Part shown: piece after piece, positions 43,317 to 52,152 of the stretch
Numbering within the stretch: position 1 is the first letter of the stretch
Layout of the letters: the number at the start of each line of letters is the position of its first letter
Source of the DNA: Mesoterricola sediminis
GTDB lineage: Bacteria; Acidobacteriota; Holophagae; Holophagales; Holophagaceae
Length of the DNA stretch: 64,000 nucleotides
Assembly: GCF_030295425.1 (NCBI RefSeq)
Contig: NZ_AP027081.1
Location: 496,001 to 560,000, forward strand
Direction: 5' to 3'
Position numbers and translations under genes: made by a program
The notes under the pieces: model-generated
The model's input: the letters and a program-made list of their open reading frames with translations, nothing else
Database searches by the model: none
Told to the model about the DNA's origin: nothing

Positions 43317-44885
43317 ATGCGCCATTGCCTGCCTGCCATGCTCCTGTTCGCGGCCGCGCTGTCGGCCGGAACCCCCCAGGTCCAGGAGGCGCCCCTGCGG
43401 GCCCACCTGTCCCTCCTGGCGGATGACCTGTTCGAAGGCCGGGGTTCGGGCCAGCGGGGCGCCGACCTCACGGTCCGCTACCTGGAGACCCAGCTGCAAG
43501 CCCTGGGCCTCCAGCCGGTGGGCGGCAGCTACCGGCAAGCCGTGCATCTGGCCGGGACCCGGGTGACCCGGGCGGACCTCCGGGTCGCGGGCGCCGGCCA
43601 GCCCCTGCCCCTGGCGTCCGGGCAGGACGCCGCCTGGTGCACGGGCCTGCCCGAGGCCCGCCAGGCCTTCGACGCGCCCCTCCTGTTCGTGGGCTATGGC
43701 ATCACGGCCCCCGACGAGCGCTGGGACGACTACAAGGGCGCCGAGGTGCGGGGGAAGGTCCTGGTGGCCCTGGTGAACGACCCGCAGCCGACCGCCGAGG
43801 AACCGGACCGCTTCGGGGGCGCGGCCCTCACCTACTACGGCCGCTGGATCTACAAGTTCGAGGAAGCCAAGCGCCACGGGGCCCTGGGGGTCCTCCTGGT
43901 GCACACCACGCCGAGCGCCAGCTACGGCTGGTCCGTGGTCGTGAACAGCTTCGCCACCTGGCGCTTCCAGCTGGCGGCCGAACCTGGCCTGGCCCTGCAG
44001 AGCTGGATCACCGAGGACGCGGCCCGTCGCCTCTGCGCCGCCGGGGGCCAGGACCTGGACGCCCTGCGGAGGGCCGCCGAACGCCGGGACTTCCGGCCGG
44101 TGCCCCTCGCGGCCCGCCTGCAGGGGACCCTGGAGGCCGAGGTGAAGGTGCAGGACCAGTTCAACGTCGCCGGGGTGATCCCCGGGACGGACCCGGTCCT
44201 GAAGGACGAGGTGGTGATCTACTCGGCCCACTGGGACCACTTCGGCCGTTCCGGAAAGCCGGACGGACGTGGCGACGACATCTACAACGGCGCCGTGGAC
44301 AACGCCTCCGGCTGCGCCGGCCTGCTGGCCATGGCCCAGGCGGCGGCCGCCGCCCCCCGCAAGCGGAGCCAGATGTTCCTCTTCACGGCGGCCGAAGAGC
44401 AGGGCCTCTGGGGTTCCCAGGCCTACGTGAAGGATCCCCTGTGGCCCCTCGCGCGCACCGCCGCCGACCTCAACCTGGACAGCCTGAACTGGGTGGGCGC
44501 CACCCGGGACATCGGGGTGGCCGGCGCGGACCGCACGACCCTCCTGGAGTCCGCCGCCCAGGTGGCTCAGGCCATGGGCCTCACCCTGGCCCCGGCCGGC
44601 GTGGACACGGCGGGCGGCTACTTCCGGAGCGACCACTTCCCCTTCGCCAAGGCCGGCGTGCCCGCCTTCTCCATCGGGGGCGGCCGGACCTACGTGAAGG
44701 ACCCCGAGGCCTCCCGGGCCAAGGCGGCCACCATGGGGGCCCGCTACCACCAGGTCACGGACGAATACGACCCCGCCTGGGACCTGTCCGGCATGGTCCA
44801 GCAGTGCCAGTACACCCTGAACCTGGGCGCCGCCGTCGCGGACGCCCCGGCCAAACCCGCCTGGAAGCCGGGGCGCCGGCTCTAG
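43317..44885 (+). CDS. Exported M28-family metallopeptidase (PA-domain aminopeptidase)
   Basis: 522 residues from the ATG at 43317, with GGAG six bases upstream; ATGs at 43299 and 43305 are alternatives. Signal peptide: MRHCLPAMLLFAAALSAG. A PA-like insert lies at about 110-260 (LLFVGYGITAPDERWDDYKG, HGALGVLLVHTTPSASYGW). The M28 zinc ligands are visible: YSAHWDHFG (His), GAVDNASGCAG (bridging Asp), TAAEEQGLWGS (catalytic Glu and ligand Glu), DLNLDSLNWVG and YHQVTDEYDP (last His). It removes N-terminal residues from peptides outside the cytoplasm. An IS5-type element begins directly after the stop. Confidence 0.93.
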   Translation: MRHCLPAMLLFAAALSAGTPQVQEAPLRAHLSLLADDLFEGRGSGQRGADLTVRYLETQLQALGLQPVGGSYRQAVHLAGTRVTRADLRVAGAGQPLPLASGQDAAWCTGLPEARQAFDAPLLFVGYGITAPDERWDDYKGAEVRGKVLVALVNDPQPTAEEPDRFGGAALTYYGRWIYKFEEAKRHGALGVLLVHTTPSASYGWSVVVNSFATWRFQLAAEPGLALQSWITEDAARRLCAAGGQDLDALRRAAERRDFRPVPLAARLQGTLEAEVKVQDQFNVAGVIPGTDPVLKDEVVIYSAHWDHFGRSGKPDGRGDDIYNGAVDNASGCAGLLAMAQAAAAAPRKRSQMFLFTAAEEQGLWGSQAYVKDPLWPLARTAADLNLDSLNWVGATRDIGVAGADRTTLLESAAQVAQAMGLTLAPAGVDTAGGYFRSDHFPFAKAGVPAFSIGGGRTYVKDPEASRAKAATMGARYHQVTDEYDPAWDLSGMVQQCQYTLNLGAAVADAPAKPAWKPGRRL

Positions 44886-44973
44886 GCTGTGTTCGGAATC
44901 TATAGATTTGATAAATAGTTAACTTGTACTCATACGTAAAGGCTCGTACACCACGAATTTTCCTGGGGTAACG

Positions 44974-45360
44974 ATGCCGAGACGTTTCCTGACCGATGCC
45001 ATGTGGGCAAAGCTTGAACCGCTCCTTCCGCCAGAGCGTGGAGGGATGGGGCGATCCCGTCACCCCAACCGTCCCATGGTGGAGGCGATCCTGCGGAGGC
45101 ACAGGACTGGGGCGCCGTGGAGGGACCTGCCGGAGGAATTTGGACCTTGGACAAGCGTGTACACGCGATTTGAGGCCTGGACCAAGCGCGGCGTGTGGCA
45201 AAGGATCCTGGAGTTCCTGCGCAAGGAAGCCGACCTGGAGTGGGTCATGCTGGATGGCACCATCATTCGCGCTCATCAACCTTCAGCAGGCAAAAGGGGG
45301 GGCTCTGGAACCAGGCGCTCGGACGATCTCGGGGTGGATGCTCGACCAAGATCCATTTGA
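44974..45360 (+). CDS. IS5/IS427-type transposase, first frame (OrfA)
   Basis: 128 residues with the DUF4096-type N-terminus (RRFLTDAMWAKLEPLLPPE, RHPNRPMVEAILRRHRTGAPWRDLPEEFGPWTSVYTRFEAW). The first catalytic Asp is in WVMLDGTIIRAHQ. The useful frame ends at the A4G7 run (45292-45302). A -1 slip there leads into OrfB, and the unshifted frame stops at 45360. Confidence 0.85.
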   Translation: MPRRFLTDAMWAKLEPLLPPERGGMGRSRHPNRPMVEAILRRHRTGAPWRDLPEEFGPWTSVYTRFEAWTKRGVWQRILEFLRKEADLEWVMLDGTIIRAHQPSAGKRGGSGTRRSDDLGVDARPRSI

Positions 45361-45728
45361 TCTGCGATGCCCACGGTAATCCTTTGGATTTCCTGGTCAC
45401 TCCGGGGCAAGCCCATGAAAGCCGGTCTGCTGAAGGATTGCTGTGCGGTTGGCAGGCAGAGTACGGGTTCGGAGATCGGGCCTACGATGGGAACCCGGTA
45501 AGGAAGGCGATCGAGGCCATGGGTGCGACAGCCGTCATCCCACCTCATCCCCGGCGCAAGAATCCGGCGGCCTGGGACTCACACCTATACAAGGCCCGCC
45601 ATGCCATCGAGCATGGGTTCGCCAAGCTCAAACAGTTCAGGGCGCTGGCCACCAGGTTCGACAAAACGGCGCGAAGTTTCTCAGCCCAGGTGGCTTTGGC
45701 CTGCATCGTGATCTGGCTGAGGCTATGA
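45195..45728 (+). CDS. IS5/IS427-type transposase, second frame (OrfB)
   Basis: The functional part begins near the A4G7 run (RQKGGLWNQALGRSRGGCSTKIHL). It carries the remaining DDE residues: FGDRAYDGNPVRKAIE (second Asp) and YKARHAIEHGFAKLKQFRALATRFDK (Glu). It is in the -1 frame relative to OrfA, so a fusion by ribosomal slippage gives the full transposase, as in many IS427-type elements. Its own start codon upstream is not meaningful. Confidence 0.85.
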   Translation: MAKDPGVPAQGSRPGVGHAGWHHHSRSSTFSRQKGGLWNQALGRSRGGCSTKIHLICDAHGNPLDFLVTPGQAHESRSAEGLLCGWQAEYGFGDRAYDGNPVRKAIEAMGATAVIPPHPRRKNPAAWDSHLYKARHAIEHGFAKLKQFRALATRFDKTARSFSAQVALACIVIWLRL

Positions 45729-45760
45729 GCGGAGGGTGACAAGCGTTCCGGATCCTCATT

Positions 45761-45815
45761 GATCCTATGAAACGCGGAGGCGCGGAGGATCTCGCAGAGG
45801 GTCGCGGAGGAAAGC
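45761..45815. repeat. Inverted repeat around the GxxExxY gene, left copy
   Basis: This stretch of about 55 bases, starting GATCCTATGAAACGCGGAGG, is the imperfect complement of 46086-46140. It is rich in CGCGGAGG and CGCAGAGG units. Confidence 0.8.
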
Positions 45816-45864
45816 GCTCCTGGAACCTGCCACCTCCCAATGACACGTCCCAACGGGAGGCGTG

Positions 45865-46080
45865 ATGGGAAGGCATTGGGGAGAGGTCGACGGGGAGGAT
45901 CATCCGCACAAGGAGATCACCCAGGCCATCATCGGGGAGGCCATCGAGATCCAGAAGGCTCTGGGGCACGGACTCCTGGAAGATCCCTACAAGGTCTGTC
46001 TGGCGCACTCCCTGAGACTGGCCGGCCATAAGGTGAAGCGGGAGGTTTTCCTGGATATCGAGTGGAGGGGGCTTGTGGGC
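45865..46080 (+). pseudogene. GxxExxY-family protein, C-terminally truncated
   Basis: About 70 residues from the ATG at 45865. The family features are HKEITQAIIGEAIEIQKALGHGLLEDPYKVCLAHSLRLAGHKVKREVFLDIEW: the G-x-x-x-LLE-x-x-Y core and an early Lys/Glu pair. These proteins normally have about 125-135 residues with a PD-(D/E)xK-like fold and continue with a K-x-D-x-V-V region. Here the frame runs at 'RGLVGLILSPR' directly into the right inverted repeat. It is a remnant carried between two inverted repeats. The strong repeat association is typical of the family. The molecular role is unknown. Confidence 0.75.
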
Positions 46081-46085
46081 TTGAT

Positions 46086-46140
46086 CCTTTCTCCGCGAGC
46101 CTCAGCGAGATCCTCCGCGCCTCCGCGTTCCAATAGGATG
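46086..46140. repeat. Inverted repeat around the GxxExxY gene, right copy
   Basis: Imperfect complement of 45761-45815. It replaces the missing 3' half of the GxxExxY gene. Confidence 0.8.
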
Positions 46141-46306
46141 CTGCGAATGCGCGGCGCCATCAGGCACTGCAGCACAGACTCACTATTCCAGCTCCTCCAT
46201 GCTCCGGCACGGATGGGTATTAGCCATTACTATCCAAGATTACGAACACACCCTAGTCCAACGTTCCGACCCACCCGGCCTCATAAGCTACCGGACGGAG
46301 TCAGGG

Positions 46307-46594
46307 TCAGACCTGGGCCAGGATCCGGACCTCCCGGGCGGCGACGAGGGGCTCCTGCGCCTTGCGGGCCGCCAGGAAGTGGGGGGTCCGCATGTGGGCC
46401 TGGTGGACCTCCACGCTCTCCCAGGCCTCCAGGTAGACGAAGGTCAGGGGGTCGTTGACGTCCCGGTGGAGGTCGTAGCGGAGGCAGCCGGCCTCGGCGC
46501 GGCTGGGGGGCACGAGGGCGGCGAGGGAGGCCTCCAGGGCGGCCTCGCAGCCGGGGCGGGCGTGGATGGTGGCGACGACGATGTGGGCGGACAT
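46307..46594 (-). CDS. Antibiotic-biosynthesis-monooxygenase (ABM)-fold protein, YgiN-like
   Basis: 95 residues from the ATG at 46594, with GGAGG five bases upstream. The ferredoxin-like ABM pattern is clear: HIVVATIHARPGCEAALEASLAALVPPSRAEAGCLRYDLHRDVNDPLTFVYLEAWESVEVHQAHMRTPHF. Such small dimeric proteins act as cofactor-free quinol monooxygenases or stress proteins. The substrate cannot be told from sequence. It is divergent from the Cache-domain gene at 46710, with a 115-base shared promoter region. Confidence 0.9.
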   Translation of the reverse strand: MSAHIVVATIHARPGCEAALEASLAALVPPSRAEAGCLRYDLHRDVNDPLTFVYLEAWESVEVHQAHMRTPHFLAARKAQEPLVAAREVRILAQV

Positions 46595-46709
46595 GGGAAC
46601 CTCCACCCCCCAGGTTACCGCCGATGGGCTGATCGCATGATCAATGGCGCGGACCGGGGCAGGTGGGTATGTTGGTTGCACTTTCCCCCCACCCTTTTCG
46701 AGGTTCGCC

Positions 46710-47159
46710 ATGCGCATGTTCCTGACCGCGGCGCTCGTACTCCTGCCGGCCCTCGCCGCTCCGGCCCAGTCCACCCCGGCCCAGGCGGAGACCCTGGTGA
46801 AGCGCGCCGTGGCCTACGCCAAGGCCAACGGCATGGAGAAGCTCATCAAGGAGACCAACCAGGGCGTCTTCCACGTGGGCTCCGGCAGCGAACTCTACAT
46901 CTTCATCTACGACCTGAACGGCGTGGTGAAGGCCATCGGCTACAACACCCAGGAGCTGGTGGGCAAGAACCGCTGGGACCTCAAGGACCCGGACGGCAAG
47001 TTCATCATCCGGGAGTTCGTGAGCCTCGCGAAGGCCAAGGGGAGCGGCTGGGTGGACTACAAGTACCCCAACCCCCTCTCCGGGAAGATGGAGCAGAAGA
47101 CGAGCTACATCGTCCTGTGCGACGGCCTCATCGTGGGCGCCGGGACTTACAAGAAGTAG
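46710..47159 (+). CDS. Exported single-Cache-domain protein
   Basis: 149 residues from the ATG at 46710. Signal peptide: MFLTAALVLLPALAAPAQS. One Cache_2-type domain fills the rest (AETLVKRAVAYAKANGMEKLIKETNQ, SELYIFIYDLNGVVKAIGYNTQELVGKNRWDLKDPDGKFIIREFV, GSGWVDYKYPNPLSGKMEQKTSYI, IVGAGTYKK). It is a free periplasmic ligand-binding protein without a signalling module. It converges with the flavoprotein gene, with only 4 bases between the stops. Confidence 0.9.
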   Translation: MRMFLTAALVLLPALAAPAQSTPAQAETLVKRAVAYAKANGMEKLIKETNQGVFHVGSGSELYIFIYDLNGVVKAIGYNTQELVGKNRWDLKDPDGKFIIREFVSLAKAKGSGWVDYKYPNPLSGKMEQKTSYIVLCDGLIVGAGTYKK

Positions 47160-47163
47160 GCGC

Positions 47164-48870
47164 TCAGCGGCGCGCCGCCCCGGGCAGGTCCAGGCCGAGG
47201 GTGCCGCCGGGGTTCATGATGCCGCCGGGATCCAGGTGGGCCTTGAGGGCCCGCAGGAGATCCATGGCCGTGGACCCCAGCTGGCCCTCGAGCCACGGCG
47301 CCGTCATGCGGCCGATGCCGTGGTGGTGGCTGAGGCTGGCGCCGCTGGCCCGGATCGCGTCCAGGATGGAGGCCTGGTAGGCCAGGTAGGACGCGATGTC
47401 CTCCATGGCCGTGATGAAGATGAAGTAGAGGTTGCCCCCCTGGGGGTAGGCGTGGCTCATGTGGGCCATGCAGAGGGTCCGGGGCCGGGCGTGCACCGCC
47501 TCCCGCACGCGCCGGTGGACCTGGGCCAGGTTGCTCCAGGTCACGGAGCACTCCAGGGTGTCCGTGAGGATGCCGGCGTCCTGGAGGTCCTCCCGGAGGT
47601 AGGGGTCCTTGAAGCGGCCGTGCTCCCAGGCGCGGGTGACCAGGCCCGAGAGGGACAGGGCGCCGGCAGCCCGGGCGGCCCGGGCCACGGCGGCGGCGGT
47701 GACGCGGGTCTGGCCGTCCTCGCCGTCGGCCGTGCCCAGGAGGAGGCAGCGCCGGCCGGGCTTGAGGCCCTTCAGGGCCAGGAGGGTGTCCAGGACCGGA
47801 TGCTCCACGCCGTAGAGCTTGAGGGCGATGTCCGTCTCCTCCGCGTCGGAGAGACGGAAGACGGAGGGGCGTCCGTCCTCGCCCTGGAGCACCTCCCGGG
47901 CGGCGCCGCAGGCGGCCTCCCAGTCCGGGAAGAGGTAGGCGTAGCGGCGCCGGGTCTCCGGCAGGTGGCGGAAGATGCGCAGGGTGACCTCGGTGAGCAC
48001 GCCGAAGGCCCCCTCGCCGCCCAGGAGCAGCTGGTCCAGGTCGGGGCCCAGGGCCGCCCGGGGCCAGGCCCGGGTTCGCAGGTCGCCGGCGGGCGCGGCG
48101 AAGGTCTGGGCCGCCACCAGGTCCTCGATCTTCCCGTAGTAGGTGGAGTTCTGGCCGGCGCCCCGGGTCACGGCCCAGCCGCCCACCGTGGACCATTCGA
48201 AGGACTGGGGGAAGTGGCCGCAGGTGTAGCGGTGCTTCGTGCCGAAGAGTTCCGGCGCGGCGTTCAGCACGGCTTCCAGGTGGGGTCCGTACATGCCCGC
48301 CTCCACCGTCACCGTCTGGTCCGCCTCTGAGAGGGCGAGGACCTTGTGCATGTGGCGGGTGAGGTCGAGGGTGACGCCGCCGCGGGGACACGCGAGGCCC
48401 AGGGTGACCGAGGAACCGCCGCCCCGGGGGGTCGCGGGGATCCCTTCGCGGGCGCAGATCTCCAGGATCCGGCGCACCTCGTGGTGGTTGCGGGGGTGCA
48501 GCACCGCCGCGGGGAGGTCCACGGCCAGGCCCTCCCGCAGGCGCAGGAGGTCCAGCATGGTCTTTCCCGTCCCGGCCCGGAGCCGGGCGTAGGCGCCGGT
48601 CTCGACCCCGCCCTCGCCGAGGACGGCGCGGAACGCGGCCAGGACGCCTTCCGGAAGTCCGGGGGGCTCGGGGAAGGCCACGGGGGCCAGGCCCGGGCGG
48701 CGGGGTTCCCGGAAGGCGGCCTCGTCCAGGCCGAAGGTGCGGCGCATGAGGTCGCAGAGCCGGGCGTTGGGGTGCTTGAAGGTGCCGGGGTCGCCCCACT
48801 TGAAGATGGAACGCCAGGAACCGGGCGGCGGCGGCTCGTGGATCCAGGGGAGGGGCTCGCGGCGGCTCAT
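47164..48870 (-). CDS. FAD-linked oxidase, alkyl-DHAP-synthase-like
   Basis: 568 residues. An FAD_binding_4 (PCMH) domain is at about 120-300 (HPRNHHEVRRILEICAREGIPATPRGGGSSVTLGLA, TVEAGMYGPHLEAVLN, STVGGWAVTRGAGQNSTYYGKIEDLV). The C-terminal FAD-oxidase domain ends with SHHHGIGRMTAPWLEGQLG, the triple-His motif characteristic of alkyldihydroxyacetonephosphate synthases. It lies last in the glpD/FGGY kinase operon (4-base overlap). This favours a glycerol-phosphate or DHAP-linked substrate. The relation to ether-lipid synthesis is inference; other FAD oxidases acting on alpha-hydroxy acids are related. Confidence 0.88.
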   Translation of the reverse strand: MSRREPLPWIHEPPPPGSWRSIFKWGDPGTFKHPNARLCDLMRRTFGLDEAAFREPRRPGLAPVAFPEPPGLPEGVLAAFRAVLGEGGVETGAYARLRAGTGKTMLDLLRLREGLAVDLPAAVLHPRNHHEVRRILEICAREGIPATPRGGGSSVTLGLACPRGGVTLDLTRHMHKVLALSEADQTVTVEAGMYGPHLEAVLNAAPELFGTKHRYTCGHFPQSFEWSTVGGWAVTRGAGQNSTYYGKIEDLVAAQTFAAPAGDLRTRAWPRAALGPDLDQLLLGGEGAFGVLTEVTLRIFRHLPETRRRYAYLFPDWEAACGAAREVLQGEDGRPSVFRLSDAEETDIALKLYGVEHPVLDTLLALKGLKPGRRCLLLGTADGEDGQTRVTAAAVARAARAAGALSLSGLVTRAWEHGRFKDPYLREDLQDAGILTDTLECSVTWSNLAQVHRRVREAVHARPRTLCMAHMSHAYPQGGNLYFIFITAMEDIASYLAYQASILDAIRASGASLSHHHGIGRMTAPWLEGQLGSTAMDLLRALKAHLDPGGIMNPGGTLGLDLPGAARR

Positions 48871-50435
48871 GGGACCTCGTCGGCGGCGCGTTCGGGGTAG
48901 TTGACGATGGCGCGGATCTCCCGGTAGAGGGGGCTGAGCCGCCCGTAGAGGCGCAGGTAGACCCGCCGGTAGAGGCGGTCGTAGAGGCCCGCGACCTCGG
49001 GCCGGGGCGCGTAGGCGCGGCCGTGGCGCACCATGGCCGCGACCGCCGCCGGGATGCCGGGATGGAGCCCGACGCCGGCGGCGGTGAGCACGGCGGCGCC
49101 GAGGCCGGCGGTCTCGAAGGTCTCGCCGCAGGTCAGCTCGCGGCCCAGGATGTCCGCCGTGAGCTGGCAGATCTCCCCGGACTGGGTGGCGCCGCCCGAG
49201 ATGCCGATGCGGCGGATGCGGACGCCGCTCCGGCGCTCGATCTTCTCGAGGCCCTCCCGCAGGCCGTAGGCGAGGCCCTCCAGGACCGAGCGGTACAGGT
49301 GGCCCCGGGTGTGGACGTCCCCGAAGCCGACCATGGCCCCCTTGGTGCCCGGGAGCTTGAGGCTGGGGCCCCAGTGGGGGAGGGTGACCAGGCCCATGCT
49401 CCCCGGCGGCACCTCCCGCAGGTGGCGGTCCAGGAGCGCCTCGGGGGCCACGCCCCGGGCCAGGGCCTCCTGCACGTCCTGGGGCGCCAGCTCGCGCTTG
49501 AACCAGGAGATCATCCAGTAGCCCCGGAAGATCTCCACCTCCGGGTTGTAGTGCCCGGGCACGGCGGCGGGGTAGGGGGGCATGAAGCGGATGGGCTCCA
49601 CGTAGCGGGGGGTGGTGGTCTGGACGGTGGCGGTGGTGCCCAGGGAGAGGCTCGCCATGTCGGGGCCCACGCAGCCGATGCCGATGGTCTCGGCGCCCTT
49701 GTCGGAGGCGCAGGCGATGACGGGCAGGCCCTGGGGAAGGCCGGTGGCCCGTGCAGCCGCCTCGGTGACGGCGCCCAGGGGGGTGCCGGCCGGCACCAGC
49801 TCCGGGAGGCGCTCCAGCGGAATGGGGAAGAGCAGCGCCGCGAGCTCCCCCTTGCGGCACCAGCGCATCTTCTTGTAGTTGAAGGGGATGTGGCCGATCT
49901 GATTGGCCACGGAATCCCGGAAGAGGCCCGTCAGGCGCTGGTTCAGGAAGCCCGAGACCTGGAGCACCCAGGCCGTGGCGTCCCAGATCTCCGGCTGGTT
50001 CTGGCGGACCCAGTTGGCCTTGCCCTCCTTCTGGGTCTTCTGGATCGCCTCCAGCATGCCCACCGCGCGGTAGGCCAGGGCCCGCCACCAGGCGGGCCGG
50101 TACACGGCGCGGGCCTTGCGCGTGTCCAGCCAGGTGAGGGCCGGCCGGAGCACCCGGCCTTCCCGGTCCAGGAAGACGAGGGTGTCGCGCTGGGTGGTGA
50201 CGCCGACGCCGCGGACGGCCGCGAAGGCCTCCCCGGCCTCCGCCTTGAGGGCGGCCACGGCCTCGCAGAGGCTCCGCCAGTAGAGCTCGGGGTCCTGCTC
50301 GGCCCACCCGGGCCGGGGGCTCACGTAGGGCTCGTACTCCACCTTCACCTTGTGCAGGAGCCTGCCGTCCGCCGAGAAGATCATGGCGCGCAGGCTCTGG
50401 GTGCCGCAGTCCAGGGCCAGGAGGGTGTCAGGCAT
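48867..50435 (-). CDS. FGGY-family carbohydrate kinase
   Basis: 522 residues. The N-terminal FGGY domain opens with LALDCGTQSLRAMIFSADG and has GVGVTTQRDTLVFLD and LTWLDTRKA. The C-terminal ATPase domain has ASLSLGTTATVQTTT, SVLEGLAYGLREGLE and RRIGISGGATQSGEICQLTADIL. It resembles glycerol/xylulose kinases but lacks enough signature residues for a firm substrate call. Glycerol is favoured by the adjacent glpD (8-base overlap). It would phosphorylate a polyol or sugar at the expense of ATP. Confidence 0.9.
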   Translation of the reverse strand: MPDTLLALDCGTQSLRAMIFSADGRLLHKVKVEYEPYVSPRPGWAEQDPELYWRSLCEAVAALKAEAGEAFAAVRGVGVTTQRDTLVFLDREGRVLRPALTWLDTRKARAVYRPAWWRALAYRAVGMLEAIQKTQKEGKANWVRQNQPEIWDATAWVLQVSGFLNQRLTGLFRDSVANQIGHIPFNYKKMRWCRKGELAALLFPIPLERLPELVPAGTPLGAVTEAAARATGLPQGLPVIACASDKGAETIGIGCVGPDMASLSLGTTATVQTTTPRYVEPIRFMPPYPAAVPGHYNPEVEIFRGYWMISWFKRELAPQDVQEALARGVAPEALLDRHLREVPPGSMGLVTLPHWGPSLKLPGTKGAMVGFGDVHTRGHLYRSVLEGLAYGLREGLEKIERRSGVRIRRIGISGGATQSGEICQLTADILGRELTCGETFETAGLGAAVLTAAGVGLHPGIPAAVAAMVRHGRAYAPRPEVAGLYDRLYRRVYLRLYGRLSPLYREIRAIVNYPERAADEVP

Positions 50436-52152
50436 GGGCGTCCCGCTCGAAAAGGATGGTCCGGCGCACGTAGGCCAGGTAGTCCGCGAGCTCGCGGTCC
50501 GTCCGGGCCTGGTCCCAATCGTAGGCCCGCGCCAGGATGCGCGCGACCCCCGCGGCCAGCGCGGGCTGGTCCCGGTGGGAGACGATCATCTGCATCTCGG
50601 TGCGGCGCAGCATGACGTCCATGAGGGTGGGGGCGTTCTCGTAGGCCAGGATGTGCTCGATCTCGGCGGCGCACCAGGGGTGCCCCTCGAGGATGGGGCG
50701 GCCCGAACCGGGGTCGGCCTTCACCGCGGCCAGGATCCGGAGCGCGCCTTGGCCGTACTGCTGGTGGAGGTGCCGCAGCGCGGGCCCGGGCAGGAGCCCC
50801 TCCAGGTCCAGGCGGCGGAGGGCGGCGCCGAAGGCCTCCCAGGCGAGGCCGGCCTTGAGGGGCCGCCGCGAGAAGTGGCGCTTCGCCTCCTTCCGTCCGA
50901 GGGGGCGCAGGTACCCGCGGGCGGAGCAGGTGCGCAGGACGTCCCAGGCCATGAGGCGGAACGTGGTCAGCTTGCCGCCGGCGACGGTGACGAGGCCGCC
51001 GCCCTCGTCCCGCACCACGTGGCGCCGGGACACGGACGAGGCGCCCACCCCCTCCTGGCGCACCAGGGGGCGGATGCCGGCGTAGGTGGAGAGCACGTCG
51101 TCGCGGGTGAGCCGGGCCTCGGGGAAGCGCGCGTTCACCGTGCGCAGGAGGTAGTCGGCGTCCTCCGCCGTGCAGAAGGGGGCCTCGAGGGGGCCCTGGT
51201 AGTCGGTGTCGGTGGTGCCGATCAGGGTGATGTCCCCCCGGCGCAGCACGAAGAAGGAGCGGCCGTCGTCGAGGCTCCGCATCACGAAGGCCTCCCGGTT
51301 GCCGACGCGGGCGTTGGGCACCGCCAGGTGCACGCCCTTGGTGGGCCGGATGAGGCCGGACGGGCCCCCGGCCCGGGCCAGCGTTCCGCCCGCCCAGACC
51401 CCGGTGGCGTTGACCACGCAGCGGGCGCGCACGGTGAAGGCGCGGCCCGTGAAGGCGTCCCGGAGGTCCACCTCCCGCAGGCCCGGCGCGGCCTCGCGGA
51501 TGGCGAGGGCCTCCACGTAGTTGAGGGCGGCGCTGCGGCCGCCGGACAGGTCCCGGGCCTCCTTGAGGACCTCCATCGTCAGGCGCGCGTCGTCCACGTT
51601 CGCGTCGTAGTAGTCGCCCGCCATGGCCACGCCCTCGGCGCGGACCGCGGGCTCCCGGCGCCGGAGCTCCTCGGGCGCGAGGAGCTCGTGGCGGGGCATG
51701 CGGTAGCGGCTGAAGGTGTTGGAGAGCAGGTCGTAGAGGCGCAGGGCGAGGCGCACGCGGCCGGGGGTGTCCTTGCCGCCCAGGTAGCCGCAGTAGTGGA
51801 AGCGGATGGGCCGGACGAGGTTGGGCAGGGCGGCGCAGAGCCAGTTGCGCTCCGTGGTGGACTCCCGGACGAGGGCGAAGTCCCGCTGGGCCAGGTAGCG
51901 CATGCCGCCGTGGACGAGCTTGGAGGAGCGGCTGGAGGTGCCGGCGGCGAAGTCGTCCTTGTCCACCAGCAGGAAGGGGATCCCGCGCAGGGCCGCCTCC
52001 CGGGCGATGCCGGCGCCGGTGATGCCCCCGCCCAGGATGACCAGGTCGACGTCGGTGGCCGCGGCCCGGTCCAGCTCCCGGTCCCGGTCGAGGGCGCTCC
52101 AGGCCAGGGGGGTGCCGTCCACGGCGAAATCGTTCGTGCGCTCGCGGGTCAC
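50428..52152 (-). CDS. glpD: Glycerol-3-phosphate dehydrogenase, FAD-dependent
   Basis: 574 residues from a GTG at 52152, with AGGAGG upstream and GTGA overlapping the GntR stop. The FAD fold is VDLVILGGGITGAGIAREAALRG. Family signatures are DDFAAGTSSRSSKLVHGGMRYLAQ, ATGVWAG, IGTTDTDYQGPLE, STYAGIRPLVRQEG and VTVAGGKLTTFRLMA. A C-terminal DAO_C domain is at about 440-570 (AEIEHILAYENAPTLMDVMLRRT). It oxidises glycerol-3-phosphate to DHAP and reduces quinone at the membrane. Confidence 0.94.
   Translation of the reverse strand: MTRERTNDFAVDGTPLAWSALDRDRELDRAAATDVDLVILGGGITGAGIAREAALRGIPFLLVDKDDFAAGTSSRSSKLVHGGMRYLAQRDFALVRESTTERNWLCAALPNLVRPIRFHYCGYLGGKDTPGRVRLALRLYDLLSNTFSRYRMPRHELLAPEELRRREPAVRAEGVAMAGDYYDANVDDARLTMEVLKEARDLSGGRSAALNYVEALAIREAAPGLREVDLRDAFTGRAFTVRARCVVNATGVWAGGTLARAGGPSGLIRPTKGVHLAVPNARVGNREAFVMRSLDDGRSFFVLRRGDITLIGTTDTDYQGPLEAPFCTAEDADYLLRTVNARFPEARLTRDDVLSTYAGIRPLVRQEGVGASSVSRRHVVRDEGGGLVTVAGGKLTTFRLMAWDVLRTCSARGYLRPLGRKEAKRHFSRRPLKAGLAWEAFGAALRRLDLEGLLPGPALRHLHQQYGQGALRILAAVKADPGSGRPILEGHPWCAAEIEHILAYENAPTLMDVMLRRTEMQMIVSHRDQPALAAGVARILARAYDWDQARTDRELADYLAYVRRTILFERDAHA

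Larger units (their letters stand above)
44886..45745 (+). mobile_element. IS5-family, IS427-type element (ends approximate)
   Basis: The AT-rich left flank starts right after the M28 stop (GGCTGTGTTCGGAATC) and the two transposase frames follow. A clean inverted repeat could not be matched at the right, where GCGTTCCGGATC near 45742 is a direct, not an inverted, relative of the left end. The right end may be truncated by the repeat unit at 45761. Confidence 0.65.
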
